NCBI RefSeq assembly: GCF_014204625.1
Contig: NZ_JACHLU010000017.1
Span: 43,333-107,332, forward strand
Reading direction: 5' to 3'
Length of the DNA: 64,000 nt
Source of the DNA: Gillisella vitis
GTDB taxonomy: Bacteria; Pseudomonadota; Alphaproteobacteria; Rhizobiales; Rhizobiaceae
Below the pieces are notes generated by a model. It ran no database searches. It had not been told where the DNA came from and saw nothing but the letters and a program-made list of their open reading frames with translations. This document shows positions 8,812-18,681 of the stretch, one piece after another (the first letter of the stretch is position 1; every line of letters starts with the position of its first letter). The translations under genes and the position numbers were made by a program.

Positions 8812-10329
8812 ATGAGCAAGCCGAATATTCTTATCATCATGGTCGATCAGTTGAACGGCACGCTGTTTCCTGACGGTCCGGCAGAGTGGCTTTATGCCCC
8901 GCATTTGAAAGCATTGGCCGCTCGTTCTGTCCGCTTTCAGAACAATTACACCTCCTCGCCGCTCTGTGCGCCAGCGCGTGCCTCGTTTATGGCAGGGCAA
9001 TTACCCAGCCGCACGCAGGTCTATGACAATGCGGCGGAATATGTCTCCTCCATTCCGACTTACGCCCATCATCTGCGCCGCGCCGGTTATTACACAGCAC
9101 TTTCGGGCAAGATGCATTTTGTCGGGCCTGATCAATTGCATGGCTTTGAAGAGCGGCTGACCACCGACATCTACCCCGCTGATTTCGGCTGGACGCCGGA
9201 TTATCGCAAACCCGGCGAGCGGATTGACTGGTGGTATCACAATCTCGGCTCGGTGACGGGGGCCGGTGTTGCCGAAATCACCAACCAGATGGAATATGAT
9301 GATGAAGTGGCGTTTCTGGCCAATCAGAAGCTCTATCAGTTGAGCCGCGAAAACGATGATGCGGATCGTCGCCCGTGGTGCCTGACCGTGTCCTTCACCC
9401 ATCCCCATGATCCTTATGTGGCCCGCCAGAAATATTGGGATCTCTATGAGGATTGCGCTCATCTTCTGCCAGAGATTGGTCCGCTGGAGAATCAGGATCA
9501 GCATTCGAGGCGGCTGATCCATGCCTGCGACTATGACAATTTCAATGTCACGGAAGACGATATTCGTCGCTCGCGCCGCGCTTACTTCGCCAATATTTCC
9601 TATATTGATGACAAGGTTGGCGAATTGGTTGACACGCTGACCCGAACAAGGATGCTGGACAATACCATTATCCTGTTCTGCTCCGACCATGGCGATATGC
9701 TGGGCGAGCGGGGCCTGTGGTTCAAGATGAACTTCTATGAAGGCTCAGCCCGTGTGCCCTTGATGGTGGCTGGTCCCGGCATTGTTGCCGGTCAGCATCA
9801 GACGCCCACCTCCAATCTCGATGTCACGCCGACGCTGTGCGATCTGGCAGGCATTTCCATGGATGAGGTGATGCCATGGACAGACGGCATGAGCCTGAAA
9901 GGCATGATGAATGGCGAGGTCCGATCCGCGCCCGTTTTGTTGGAATATGCCGCCGAGGGCTCCTATGCGCCCATGGTGTGCATTCGTGAAGGACGATGGA
10001 AATATGTGCATTGCGCGCTTGATCCCGACCAGTTGTTTGACCTTCACAATGACCCGCAGGAACTGACCAATCTGGCCGCTGATCCGGTTTGCGCCGATGT
10101 GCTGGCCGATTTCACCGCCAAGCGAAAAGCCCGCTGGGACATGGCCCGCTTTGATGCGAGCGTGCGCGAAAGTCAGGCGCGGCGCTGGGTGGTCTATGAG
10201 GCGCTGCGCAATGGCTCCTATTACCCATGGGATCACCAGCCGCTGCAAAAGGCATCCGAGCGCTACATGCGCAACCATATGGACCTGAATATTTTAGAAG
10301 AATCCAAACGCTATCCGCGCGGAGAATGA
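8812..10329 (+). CDS. betC: Choline-sulfatase
   Basis: 505 aa. It hydrolyses choline-O-sulfate to choline and sulfate, feeding BetA/BetB. The sulfatase signature C-x-P-x-R is present as LCAPARASFMAGQ with the formylglycine Cys at about residue 52. Metal-binding Asp/Gln (MVDQLNG) and CSDHGDMLGERGLWFKMNFY near residue 290 are kept, and the C-terminal choline-sulfatase domain (WDMARFDASVRESQ, RRWVVYEALRNG) identifies BetC rather than another sulfatase. Start at ATG 8812; a TTG two codons upstream overlaps betI. No signal peptide, so it is cytoplasmic. Second gene of the bet operon; betB starts 3 nt after its stop. Confidence 0.95.
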   Translation: MSKPNILIIMVDQLNGTLFPDGPAEWLYAPHLKALAARSVRFQNNYTSSPLCAPARASFMAGQLPSRTQVYDNAAEYVSSIPTYAHHLRRAGYYTALSGKMHFVGPDQLHGFEERLTTDIYPADFGWTPDYRKPGERIDWWYHNLGSVTGAGVAEITNQMEYDDEVAFLANQKLYQLSRENDDADRRPWCLTVSFTHPHDPYVARQKYWDLYEDCAHLLPEIGPLENQDQHSRRLIHACDYDNFNVTEDDIRRSRRAYFANISYIDDKVGELVDTLTRTRMLDNTIILFCSDHGDMLGERGLWFKMNFYEGSARVPLMVAGPGIVAGQHQTPTSNLDVTPTLCDLAGISMDEVMPWTDGMSLKGMMNGEVRSAPVLLEYAAEGSYAPMVCIREGRWKYVHCALDPDQLFDLHNDPQELTNLAADPVCADVLADFTAKRKARWDMARFDASVRESQARRWVVYEALRNGSYYPWDHQPLQKASERYMRNHMDLNILEESKRYPRGE

Positions 10330-10332
10330 TGT

Positions 10333-11796
10333 ATGAAAGCCCAACCCAAAGCCTCCCATTTTATTGATGGCGAATATGTTGAAGACACCGCCGGCACTGT
10401 GATTAACAGCATCTATCCCGCCACTGGCGAGGTGATTGCCCGCCTCCATGCCGCGACACCTGCCATTGTGGAGCGGGCCATTGCGTCTGCCAAGCGGGCG
10501 CAGAAGGAATGGGCGGCTCTTTCGCCAACCGCGCGTGGCCGGGTGCTGAAAAAGGCGGCCGAGATCATGCGCGAGCGCAACTTTGATCTGTCAGAGCTGG
10601 AAACGCTGGATACCGGCAAGCCGATCCAGGAAACCATTGTGGCCGACCCGACATCGGGGGCGGATAGCTTTGAGTTTTTTGGTGGCGTTGCGGCAGCTGG
10701 ACTCAACGGCAGCCACATTCCGCTGGGCAATGATTTTGCCTATACCAAACGGGTTCCCCTTGGCGTCTGTGTCGGCATTGGCGCGTGGAATTATCCGCAG
10801 CAGATCGCCTGCTGGAAATCGGCACCGGCCTTGGCGGCGGGCAATGCCATGGTGTTCAAGCCATCAGAAATGACGCCGCTGGGGGCTTTGAAAATTGCTG
10901 AAATCCTGATCGAAGCCGGAGCGCCGAAGGGCGTGTTCAACGTCATTCAGGGCGACCGGGATACCGGGCCTTTGCTGGTCAATCACCCCGATGTGGCCAA
11001 GGTGTCGTTGACAGGTTCCGTGCCGACAGGGCGGAAAGTTGCGGCGGCGGCAGCAGGCCATTTGAAGCATGTGACCATGGAGCTTGGCGGCAAATCACCG
11101 CTCATCGTGTTTGACGATGCGGATGTGGACAGCGCCATCTCTGGTGCGATGCTGGCGAATTTCTATTCCACGGGTCAGGTCTGCTCCAACGGCACACGAG
11201 TGTTTGTGCACAAGGCCATCAAGCAGACCTTCCTTGAGCGTCTGAAAGCCCGCACGGAAGCCATTGTGATTGGTGATCCGCAGGATGAGACCACCCAGAT
11301 GGGGCCTTTGGTGTCGATGACGCAGCGGGAAAAGGTGCTGTCCTATATCGACAAGGGCAAGGCCGAGGGTGCAACGCTGATCACCGGCGGCGGCATTCCC
11401 AACAACGCATCCGACACCGGGGCCTTCATTCAGCCCACCGTGTTTGCCGATGTGACCGATGGCATGACCATTGCCCGGGAGGAGATCTTTGGCCCGGTGA
11501 TGTGCGTGCTGGATTTTGCTGACGAGGCGGAGGTGATTGCCCGCGCCAATGCCACGGAGTTCGGCCTCGCAGGCGGCGTGTTTACCGCCGACATCACCCG
11601 CGCCCATCGCGTGGTGGATCAGCTGGAAGCCGGAACATTGTGGATCAACACCTATAATCTTTGCCCGGTCGAAATGCCGTTTGGCGGCTCCAAACAATCC
11701 GGTTTTGGCCGTGAAAACTCGCTGGCGGCGCTGGAGCATTATTCGCAAGTGAAGACGGTTTATGTCGGTATGGGCAAATGTGAAGCGCCGTATTGA
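10333..11796 (+). CDS. betB: Betaine aldehyde dehydrogenase
   Basis: 487 aa ALDH-superfamily enzyme oxidising betaine aldehyde to glycine betaine with NAD(P)+. Visible motifs are [36 protein letters not shown] with the catalytic general base Glu, [12 protein letters not shown] with the catalytic Cys, and [20 protein letters not shown] near the C-terminus, as in BetB. The start overlaps an upstream GGAGAATGAT ribosome binding site at the betC end. Third gene of the operon, separated from betA by a 240-nt spacer holding a composite palindromic repeat. Confidence 0.95.
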   Translation: MKAQPKASHFIDGEYVEDTAGTVINSIYPATGEVIARLHAATPAIVERAIASAKRAQKEWAALSPTARGRVLKKAAEIMRERNFDLSELETLDTGKPIQETIVADPTSGADSFEFFGGVAAAGLNGSHIPLGNDFAYTKRVPLGVCVGIGAWNYPQQIACWKSAPALAAGNAMVFKPSEMTPLGALKIAEILIEAGAPKGVFNVIQGDRDTGPLLVNHPDVAKVSLTGSVPTGRKVAAAAAGHLKHVTMELGGKSPLIVFDDADVDSAISGAMLANFYSTGQVCSNGTRVFVHKAIKQTFLERLKARTEAIVIGDPQDETTQMGPLVSMTQREKVLSYIDKGKAEGATLITGGGIPNNASDTGAFIQPTVFADVTDGMTIAREEIFGPVMCVLDFADEAEVIARANATEFGLAGGVFTADITRAHRVVDQLEAGTLWINTYNLCPVEMPFGGSKQSGFGRENSLAALEHYSQVKTVYVGMGKCEAPY

Positions 11797-11821
11797 GGGG
11801 TTTATGGGCAGAGCAAGGATT

Positions 11822-12000
11822 TCACCCCCCTCTGCCCTGCCGGGCATCTCCCCCACACGGGGGGAGATCAGGTGGGGTTTCATCGCTCACTCTTACCAAC
11901 AACAACTGAGCGACCCGAAGCGACAAATTGAGACAATAGGCAAACTCCGGATCGATCTCCCCCCTTGTGGGGGAGATGGCTGGCAAGCCAGAGGGGGGTA
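11822..12000. repeat. Composite palindromic intergenic repeat (RIME-like) inside the bet operon
   Basis: Outer arms ACCCCCCTCTG (11824-11834) and CAGAGGGGGGT (11989-11999) are perfect inverted copies. Inside each end sits a second hairpin, ATCTCCCCC / GGGGGAGAT, at 11846-11868 and 11955-11977. The two ends are thus mirror images around a central AT-richer spacer. C/G-run palindromes of this look are scattered through rhizobial intergenic regions. It lies between betB and betA and could fold in the mRNA. Confidence 0.8.
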
Positions 12001-12034
12001 AACCCCAAGCACAAGGTTCAACGGAATAACCACC

Positions 12035-13687
12035 ATGCAACAGGCAGATTTCATCATTATCGGTTCCGGCTCGGCAGGCGCTGCCATGGCCTATCGTCTG
12101 TCGGAAGACGGCAAGAACACGGTGATCGTGCTGGAGTTCGGCGGCTCCGACATTGGCCCCTTTGTGCAGATGCCAGCGGCGCTGGCTTTTCCAATGAATA
12201 TGGATCGCTACAATTGGGGCTACCTCAGCGAGCCAGAGCCACATCTGAACAATCGCCGCATGATTGCGCCGCGTGGAAAAGTGGTGGGAGGTTCCTCCTC
12301 GATCAACGGCATGGTTTATGTGCGTGGCCATGCAGAAGATTTCAACCGTTGGGATGCGTTGGGCGCGAACGGTTGGGCCTATGCCGATGTGCTGCCCTAT
12401 TTCAAGCGCATGGAGCATTCCCATGGCGGCGAAGAGGGCTGGCGCGGCACCGATGGGCCTTTGCATGTGCGCCGGGGCGAGGTGCAAAATCCGCTGTACC
12501 GCGCCTTTATCGAGGCAGGGCGGCAGGCAGGTTTTCCGGTGACGGAGGATTACAACGGCTCCAAACAGGAAGGCTTTGGCCTGATGGAACAGACCAGCTG
12601 GCAAGGCCGCCGCTGGTCTGCCGCCAATGCCTATCTGAAACCGGCGCTGAAGCGCGACAATTGCCGCCTGATCCGCTGTTTTGCCCGCAAGATCGTGTTA
12701 GAAGGCAAGCGTGCTGTGGGCGTCGAAGTGGAGATTGGCGGCAAGATCGAGGTGATCCGTGCCAACCGCGAAGTGATTGTCGCGGCTTCCGCCTTCAACT
12801 CACCAAAATTGTTGCTGCTCTCCGGCATTGGCCCGGCCGCGCATTTGCAGCAAATGGGCATTGATGTGGTGGCCGATCGGCAAGGGGTGGGCCAGAACCT
12901 GCAAGACCACCTGGAATATTACCACCAGTTCAAATCGAAACTGCCCATCACTCTGCATTCCAAAAACAACTGGTTCTGGAAAGGCGTGGTCGGGGCGCAA
13001 TGGCTGTTTTTCAAAAAAGGCCTTGGCACCTCCAACCAGTTTGAATCGGCAGCCTTTATCCGCTCAGGTGCTGGCGTCAAATGGCCAGACCTGCAATATC
13101 ACTTCCTGCCGATTGCCGTGTCCTATGATGGCAAATCATCGGCGGAAGGCCACGGCTTTCAGGCCCATGTGGGCTATAACATGTCGAAATCACGCGGCTC
13201 TGTGACCTTGCGTTCTCCTGATGTCAAAGACACCCCCGTATTGCGCTTCAACTATATGAGCGATCCCGACGATTGGGTCAAATTCCGCCATGCCGTGCGC
13301 GTGACCCGCGAGATTTTTGGGCAAAAAGCCTTTGACCCCTTCCGGGAATCTGAAATCGCTCCCGGACAGAGCGTGCAAAGTGATGACGACATTGACGCTT
13401 ACCTGCGCGAGCATCTGGAAGGTGCCTATCACCCCTGCGGCACCTGCAAAATGGGCAGAGAGGATGATCCGATGGCAGTGGTCGATCCGACCTGCAAAGT
13501 GATTGGCATCGAGGGTTTGCGGGTGGCGGACTCCTCGATTTTCCCGCATGTCACCTATGGCAATCTCAACGGCCCATCAATCATGACCGGCGAAAAGGCA
13601 TCCGACCATATTCTCGGCCGCGATCCGCTGCCACGGTCCAATCAGGAGCCTTGGATCAATCCGAACTGGCAGGTGAGTGATCGGTAA
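12035..13687 (+). CDS. betA: Choline dehydrogenase (GMC oxidoreductase)
   Basis: 550 aa FAD enzyme oxidising choline to betaine aldehyde, linked to the respiratory chain. The N-terminal Rossmann motif is [20 protein letters not shown] signature 1 is seen in [20 protein letters not shown], and signature 2 in [17 protein letters not shown]. The catalytic His region is [13 protein letters not shown], and the C-terminus has [20 protein letters not shown]. Last gene of betICBA. It is followed after 8 nt by the convergent gene at 13696-14997, with no strong terminator seen between them. Confidence 0.95.
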   Translation: MQQADFIIIGSGSAGAAMAYRLSEDGKNTVIVLEFGGSDIGPFVQMPAALAFPMNMDRYNWGYLSEPEPHLNNRRMIAPRGKVVGGSSSINGMVYVRGHAEDFNRWDALGANGWAYADVLPYFKRMEHSHGGEEGWRGTDGPLHVRRGEVQNPLYRAFIEAGRQAGFPVTEDYNGSKQEGFGLMEQTSWQGRRWSAANAYLKPALKRDNCRLIRCFARKIVLEGKRAVGVEVEIGGKIEVIRANREVIVAASAFNSPKLLLLSGIGPAAHLQQMGIDVVADRQGVGQNLQDHLEYYHQFKSKLPITLHSKNNWFWKGVVGAQWLFFKKGLGTSNQFESAAFIRSGAGVKWPDLQYHFLPIAVSYDGKSSAEGHGFQAHVGYNMSKSRGSVTLRSPDVKDTPVLRFNYMSDPDDWVKFRHAVRVTREIFGQKAFDPFRESEIAPGQSVQSDDDIDAYLREHLEGAYHPCGTCKMGREDDPMAVVDPTCKVIGIEGLRVADSSIFPHVTYGNLNGPSIMTGEKASDHILGRDPLPRSNQEPWINPNWQVSDR

Positions 13688-13695
13688 TCAACGGA

Positions 13696-14997
13696 TCACC
13701 GCCGCACCAGACCGCGCAAGCCGCCGCCAATCAGCAGGGCAATATCCACAACAGCCTGTGGTGTCTGGCGTTTATCGCAGACGGCCAGATAGCGGGGCTG
13801 CCATTCGGGGTGAAACTTGGCTTTGAAGGCCTTCACCCCTTTGAAATTATAGAGCCGTTCGCCATGCTCAAACAGAAAGCGGCCCAGATGGTGCCACAGC
13901 GGCGCAAAGCGGCGGTCTGACAGGCCCGACAGAGGTGCCATGCCAAGATTGAGCTTCAGATAGCCCTCGGCCTGCAAATGCTGGATGATGCGCACAAACA
14001 AAAGGTCCATCGCCCCGCGATGCACGCCGGGCACATGGCGCATCAGATCGATAAAGGCGCAGCCTTTGGTCTGGGTGGTGAGAATATTGGCAAAAGCGAC
14101 AATGCGCCCGCCCATGCGCACCACCGCCACCGGATGCGATGCAACATAGCCGCGCTGGAATGTGCCGAGTGAAAAGCCTTTTTCCGCGGCATTGTGATGG
14201 GCAAGCCATGTGTCCGATACGGCCCCCAGCTCATCCATCACGGCGGACACATCCGCCGGGGCCAAAACTGCAAATTCCAGCCCGTCGCGCTCGGAACGGT
14301 TGATGGAGCGGCGCAATTTGAGCCAGTCGCCCCCCTTCAGATCAAAGTCTGGCAAGTTCACCACCGCCTGATCACCCAGCTTGAAAAGCCGCAGACCTGC
14401 ATCGACAGCGGTGGGCAGGAAGGCTTGCGACACCTGGTAAAAAGCCACCCGGCAGCCTGCCGCTTTTGCCTCGCGCAGCATTTTCATCACCAGCGCCGGC
14501 CAAAGCGCGTGCGGGCCAACCGGATCAAACAGCACAATCCATGTGCGGCCACGCTTGCCATACATCAGAAACGCATGGCCGCAATCGGAAAACAGGATCT
14601 GCTTGTCGCCCAGCGCCACCAGTCCTGCGGCCGCATCATCCTGCTTTGCCACAATGTCGCGCGCCAGTTGCAAAGCCGTTTGCGCAGGCACCGCTGCCAC
14701 CCTGGCGCGCCCGGGGCGCAAAACAGTGCGGCCAAGCGCCGCTGCAACCACAAAGGAAAGCGTGATCATGCCACCAGCCCCAAGTCCATGGGTGATGCGA
14801 TAGGCAAGGCCCAGTTGCGCCAGAGGCTCAAGCGTAAGCTCCAGCCCCACAAGCGCCAGCGCCACAAGCCCCCAAAGCCGCAACCGGCCTGCCCGAAGGC
14901 CGCGGCCCCAATGAGGGAGCTGTTCGATACCATTGAGCGCTGAAGACGGGTTCAAACCTGAACCGGCCATGTCCCTGATCTGCGACACATCCGCCAT
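13696..14997 (-). CDS. Phosphatidylglycerol lysyltransferase-like protein (DUF2156; short MprF/LpiA type)
   Basis: 433 aa. The N-terminal 90 residues hold two hydrophobic segments (LWGLVALALVGLELTL; GGMITLSFVVAAALG). The rest is the DUF2156 GNAT-fold synthase domain of MprF/LpiA: CGHAFLMYGKRGRTWIVLFD, SINRSERDGLEF, IDLMRHVPG, FVRIIQHLQAEGY and YNFKGVKAFKAKFHPEWQPR. MprF transfers lysine (or alanine) from tRNA to phosphatidylglycerol, making the membrane less anionic. Full-length LpiA/MprF is about twice as long with a multi-span flippase part, which is missing here; the two segments correspond to its last helices. ATG 14997 has AAAGGTG at 9 nt; a GTG at 15009 is an alternative. It is divergent from the ClC gene. 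Confidence 0.8.
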   Translation of the reverse strand: MADVSQIRDMAGSGLNPSSALNGIEQLPHWGRGLRAGRLRLWGLVALALVGLELTLEPLAQLGLAYRITHGLGAGGMITLSFVVAAALGRTVLRPGRARVAAVPAQTALQLARDIVAKQDDAAAGLVALGDKQILFSDCGHAFLMYGKRGRTWIVLFDPVGPHALWPALVMKMLREAKAAGCRVAFYQVSQAFLPTAVDAGLRLFKLGDQAVVNLPDFDLKGGDWLKLRRSINRSERDGLEFAVLAPADVSAVMDELGAVSDTWLAHHNAAEKGFSLGTFQRGYVASHPVAVVRMGGRIVAFANILTTQTKGCAFIDLMRHVPGVHRGAMDLLFVRIIQHLQAEGYLKLNLGMAPLSGLSDRRFAPLWHHLGRFLFEHGERLYNFKGVKAFKAKFHPEWQPRYLAVCDKRQTPQAVVDIALLIGGGLRGLVRR

Positions 14998-15252
14998 CGA
15001 CAACAACACCTTTCACCAGCACCATATTAGAAAAACAAAATTAAACCGTCTTGTGCCACGCGCACGTAAACAGATGATGAAACCTATGGGTAAAAATAAC
15101 CGCAAGCGACGATAAAATATCATTTACCGGCTTGTGGCGACGATATGCTTGCATTCAATGTCCAAGGTGCCTACTGCACTGACCTAAACCACAAGGTTCC
15201 TTGCGCCAGCGGCACCAGAGAAACGCAGCCATGGCCCAACACGGAGTGCACC

Positions 15253-16605
15253 GTGCGAAGATCAAGACGTTCGAGAATGATGCGCCGTTCACGCGCACTT
15301 GGCGGTTCATGGCGCATCTGGAAAATGCGTCTGGTGTTCTGGGCCGGTGCGGCTGCCATTGGCGTTGTCAGCGTCGGCTTTGCCAAGGCGGCGGATGCCG
15401 CGCAAGCGCTGTTTCGCTCCATCACCGATTCCGGCGAATGGGCTTATCTGTGGCCTTTGCTGATGGCACCGGCAGGTTTCGTTCTGTGTGCTTTCATGGC
15501 AGAGCGTTATTTTCCAGCCTCGCAAGGCTCTGGTATTCCGCAGGCCATTGCCGCCCGCCATGTGGACAGCGCGGCAGGCAGAGAGAGTCTTCTTTCCATC
15601 AAGATTGCCGTTGGCAAAATTCTGCTGACCGTGATCGGGCTGTTTTGCGGTGGCTCGATTGGTCGTGAAGGGCCAACAGTGCAGGTTGGGGCCTCCATCA
15701 TGCTGCTGTCGGCGCGCATTGGCGGCATGGCACAGGCCAACGGGCTGATCCTGGCCGGTTCTGCCGCCGGTATTTCCGCCGCCTTCAACACGCCTTTGGC
15801 AGGCATTGTCTTTGCCATTGAAGAAATGAGCAAGACCTATCAATCCCGCGTCAATGGCCTCATTCTGATTGCGGTGATCATTTCCGGCCTCTCGGCACTG
15901 GGCATGGTGGGAAGCTACACCTATTTCGGTTTTGCCAATCCCGGCGCATCCAGCCTTGCCGATTGGGTGCTGGTGGCCGTGTGCGGCATTGGCGGCGGCG
16001 CGGCGGGTGCGCTGTTCAGCTCCATGGCGCTGTATCTGTCGCGGCGCATCCGGCGCTGGGCGCAGACATCCACAGCCCCCTTGAAGCGCAAACTGCTGCT
16101 GGCGGCGGCCTGCGGTCTTGGTGTCGCGGTCATCGGGGTTGCCTCTGGTGGCATGACCTATGGCACCGGCTATGAACAGGCGAGAGGGGCGGTCGAAGGC
16201 CATGCGCTGCCATTGATCTTCTTTGCCGAGAAGCTGCTGGCATCGTTTCTGACCATGATTTCCGGGATTCCGGGTGGTATTTTCGCACCATCCCTCTCGG
16301 TTGGCGCAGGGCTGGGCAGCACGGCTGCAAGCCTGCTGGGCACAAGCATCACGCTTGGCGCTGTGGTTGGCATGGCTGGCTATTTTGCCGGTGTGGTGCA
16401 GGCCCCCATGACGGCCTTTGTCATCATCATGGAAATGACCGCCAACCATGACGGCGTGATCCCGATCATGCTGGCGTCCATGCTGGGCTATGCAACATCG
16501 CGCGTGCTGTCCCGCGAGCCGCTCTATCACGGCCTGTCACGGCCGTTTGAGGCCGAAGCCATCCGCGCAGGCCGGGCAGCCGAGCGCGGCAGCCGCGTCG
16601 AATAA
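15253..16605 (+). CDS. ClC-family chloride channel / Cl-/H+ antiporter
   Basis: About 450 aa with some ten to twelve hydrophobic segments. ClC signatures are clear: GSGIPQAIAA (GSGIP), GGSIGREGPTVQVGA (G[K/R]EGP), FNTPLAGIVFAIEE and GIPGGIFAPSLSVGAGLG (GxFxP). Glu of REGP, the gating glutamate, is kept. GTG 15253 has GGAG at 6 nt and gives an Arg-rich N-terminus; an in-frame ATG at 15145 would add 36 residues that do not look coding. From recall, a ClC gene (sycA) lies near lpiA in Rhizobium tropici and contributes to acid tolerance; the same pairing is seen here. Ends at a terminator. Confidence 0.85.
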   Translation: MRRSRRSRMMRRSRALGGSWRIWKMRLVFWAGAAAIGVVSVGFAKAADAAQALFRSITDSGEWAYLWPLLMAPAGFVLCAFMAERYFPASQGSGIPQAIAARHVDSAAGRESLLSIKIAVGKILLTVIGLFCGGSIGREGPTVQVGASIMLLSARIGGMAQANGLILAGSAAGISAAFNTPLAGIVFAIEEMSKTYQSRVNGLILIAVIISGLSALGMVGSYTYFGFANPGASSLADWVLVAVCGIGGGAAGALFSSMALYLSRRIRRWAQTSTAPLKRKLLLAAACGLGVAVIGVASGGMTYGTGYEQARGAVEGHALPLIFFAEKLLASFLTMISGIPGGIFAPSLSVGAGLGSTAASLLGTSITLGAVVGMAGYFAGVVQAPMTAFVIIMEMTANHDGVIPIMLASMLGYATSRVLSREPLYHGLSRPFEAEAIRAGRAAERGSRVE

Positions 16606-16964
16606 CCATCATGCCGCAAGGATCGCCAGGCAGGGCCATCAAGGCCCTGCTTTCATATCCAAAAAGTTATGTATTTCGTCATTTTATTTATTTGCGAGAC
16701 TGCGCCATATCTGTAATTTCAGCGCAGAGGACATTTTCTGCGCACTGTGGAAAGTGTTGAGCCAAAAACAGACAAGACAGATCAGTGCAATGGCACATTG
16801 GCTGTAATGCCTGTCTGGGGGAGTGGCGCACGGTGACCGAGGATCACCTGCGCACAAGATAAGCAACACTGAACAGGTGCCCGAGCACGATGTGTCGGCA
16901 CCTGGCTGTTGTGATCCTATCCGCTTCCCCTTCAACGTTTGACTGCAATCGGGAGGGAAATCTG
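16606..16964. other. Intergenic region between clc and the TRAP operon
   Basis: 359 nt. A terminator hairpin lies at 16630-16650 (separate entry). The A+T-rich stretch after it (16660-16790) probably holds the TRAP promoter. I see no convincing operator palindrome and no convincing small gene here. Confidence 0.5.
16630..16650 (+). terminator. Terminator hairpin after the ClC gene
   Basis: A perfect 8-bp stem GCAGGGCC / GGCCCTGC with a 5-nt loop lies 25 nt after the stop codon and is followed by a weak T tract (TTTCATAT). Confidence 0.65.
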
Positions 16965-17996
16965 ATGCGAAAAACTATAGTTGCAGGCCTGTGTGGGCTT
17001 GGCTTGAGCCTGATGGCCGGATCGGCAATGGCTGCTGATGTTGTTTTGAAACTGCACCAGTTTCTGCCGCCGCAGGCGATTATGCCCACCAAGGCACTTC
17101 AGCCATGGGCAGACCGGATCAAGGCTGATTCCGGCGGGCGGATCGAGGTGGAAATGTATCCTGCCATGCAACTTGGCGGCAAGCCCAGCGATCTGGTGGA
17201 TCAGCTCAAGGACGGCGTTGTCGATATCACCTGGACATTGCTCGGCTATACGCCGGGCCGCTTCCCCAAATCAGAAGTTTTTGAGCTGCCGTTCATCGCC
17301 ACAAATGCTCAGGCCAGCTCTGTTGCTTTTTATGATTATTATGAAAAAAACATGAAAGATGAACTGAAGGACTATCATGTCCTGACCGTTCATACCCATG
17401 GTCCGGGCTTGTTGCACACCATTGCCAGCAAGCCGATTACCTCACTGGAATCCATGAAGGGCCTGAAACTGCGCGGCACATCCAAGGTGATCAACCAGAT
17501 GCTGGAAGCCATGGATGCATCGCCGATTGGTATGCCGGTCACGGGCGTGCCGGAAGCCCTGTCCAAAAGCGTGATTGATGGCACCGTCGTGCCATGGGAA
17601 GTCACCCCTTCCATCAAGATCGCCGAGCTTGCGCCCAACCACACCACCTTCTCCGGCAAAAACGGGCTTTACACCGCAACCTTCATGTTTGCCATGAACA
17701 AGGACAGCTATGACGCCCTGCCCGATGATCTGAAAAAGGTGATCGACAAAAACTCTGGCCGCGAACTGGCGCGCGCCTTTGGCAAGGTGATGGATGAAGG
17801 CGATGCCAGCGCCAAGGCAATTGCCGACAAGGCAGGCAACAAAACCATTGTGCTGGATGAAGCAGAGACCGCACGCTGGAAAAAAGCAGGCGAAGCCGTA
17901 ACCGCAAACTGGATCAAGGACATGGACAAGAAGGGGCTTAATGGCACCGGCCTCTACAAGGATGCCGTGGCCTTTGTTGAAAAAGACAGCCAGTAA
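16965..17996 (+). CDS. TRAP transporter substrate-binding protein (DctP family)
   Basis: 343 aa, with a signal peptide (hydrophobic core after MRKT, cleavage near SAMAAD). The mature part is a DctP fold: LKLHQFLPPQAIMPTKALQP, YPAMQLGGKPSDLVDQ, GLKLRGTSKVINQML and the conserved Arg and Asn ligand region. It would bind an organic acid in the periplasm and pass it to the DctQM permease encoded next. The upstream ribosome binding site GGGAGGGA is strong. Substrate is not predictable; the lack of linked catabolic genes gives no hint. Confidence 0.9.
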   Translation: MRKTIVAGLCGLGLSLMAGSAMAADVVLKLHQFLPPQAIMPTKALQPWADRIKADSGGRIEVEMYPAMQLGGKPSDLVDQLKDGVVDITWTLLGYTPGRFPKSEVFELPFIATNAQASSVAFYDYYEKNMKDELKDYHVLTVHTHGPGLLHTIASKPITSLESMKGLKLRGTSKVINQMLEAMDASPIGMPVTGVPEALSKSVIDGTVVPWEVTPSIKIAELAPNHTTFSGKNGLYTATFMFAMNKDSYDALPDDLKKVIDKNSGRELARAFGKVMDEGDASAKAIADKAGNKTIVLDEAETARWKKAGEAVTANWIKDMDKKGLNGTGLYKDAVAFVEKDSQ

Positions 17997-18138
17997 GCAG
18001 CCAGACGGGACAGACTATGGCGCAAAGCGCCATAGTCATCCGCTTTCACCAGCTCTTGGTCCATCCTGTTCCAGATCCATTGCAAGACACCTGTTGAAGC
18101 CTGAGAACGGGTGTGACGGGTCTCAAAGGCGTATCACA

Positions 18139-18681
18139 ATGACTGATTTTAATACTGGTCCCTTGAAAAGCACGGCAGAACGGTGGGCAGCCGGCTTATG
18201 CAACGTGCTGGTTGGCTTTGGCGGGCTGTGCCTGCTGGCCGCTGCACTCTTGACCGGCCTTTCCATTGTCGGAGGGCTGGCCCGAACCCCCCTTCCCGGC
18301 GAAATAGAGTTGGTCGAAGCGCTTTGCGGTTTTGCCGTTTTCGCCTTTATGCCTTATTGTCAATTGATGCGCGGCCATGTTGGCGTTGACCTGTTCCTCA
18401 ACGCTTTTGGCCCCAAAGCCATGAGCTGGTCACAGCTGATCGGTGATCTGGTGATTGCCGTGCTGTTTGCCATCGTCACCTGGCGCCACACGATTGGCTT
18501 CATGGACAAGCTCGACAATGGCGAAACCACCACGCTGCTGCTGCTGCCGCTCTGGTGGGGCTATGCCGTGGCGCTGGTGCTGCTGGCTGCCAACATGCTC
18601 ATCTGCCTTTACGCGCTGATCACCGATATTGGCGCCATTCGCCATGGTCAGCCCCTTACGATTGCACCCGGAGCCCATTAA
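18139..18681 (+). CDS. TRAP transporter small permease (DctQ family)
   Basis: 180 aa with four membrane segments (LVGFGGLCLLAAALLTGLSI; LCGFAVFAFMPY; LIGDLVIAVLFAIVTW; WWGYAVALVLLAANMLICLY) and the DctQ feature CQLMRGHVGVDLF. ATG 18139 is chosen over the much longer open frame from 17941 because it gives the usual family N-terminus and length. The stop overlaps the DctM start by one base (TAATG), so both permease subunits are translationally coupled. Confidence 0.9.
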   Translation: MTDFNTGPLKSTAERWAAGLCNVLVGFGGLCLLAAALLTGLSIVGGLARTPLPGEIELVEALCGFAVFAFMPYCQLMRGHVGVDLFLNAFGPKAMSWSQLIGDLVIAVLFAIVTWRHTIGFMDKLDNGETTTLLLLPLWWGYAVALVLLAANMLICLYALITDIGAIRHGQPLTIAPGAH

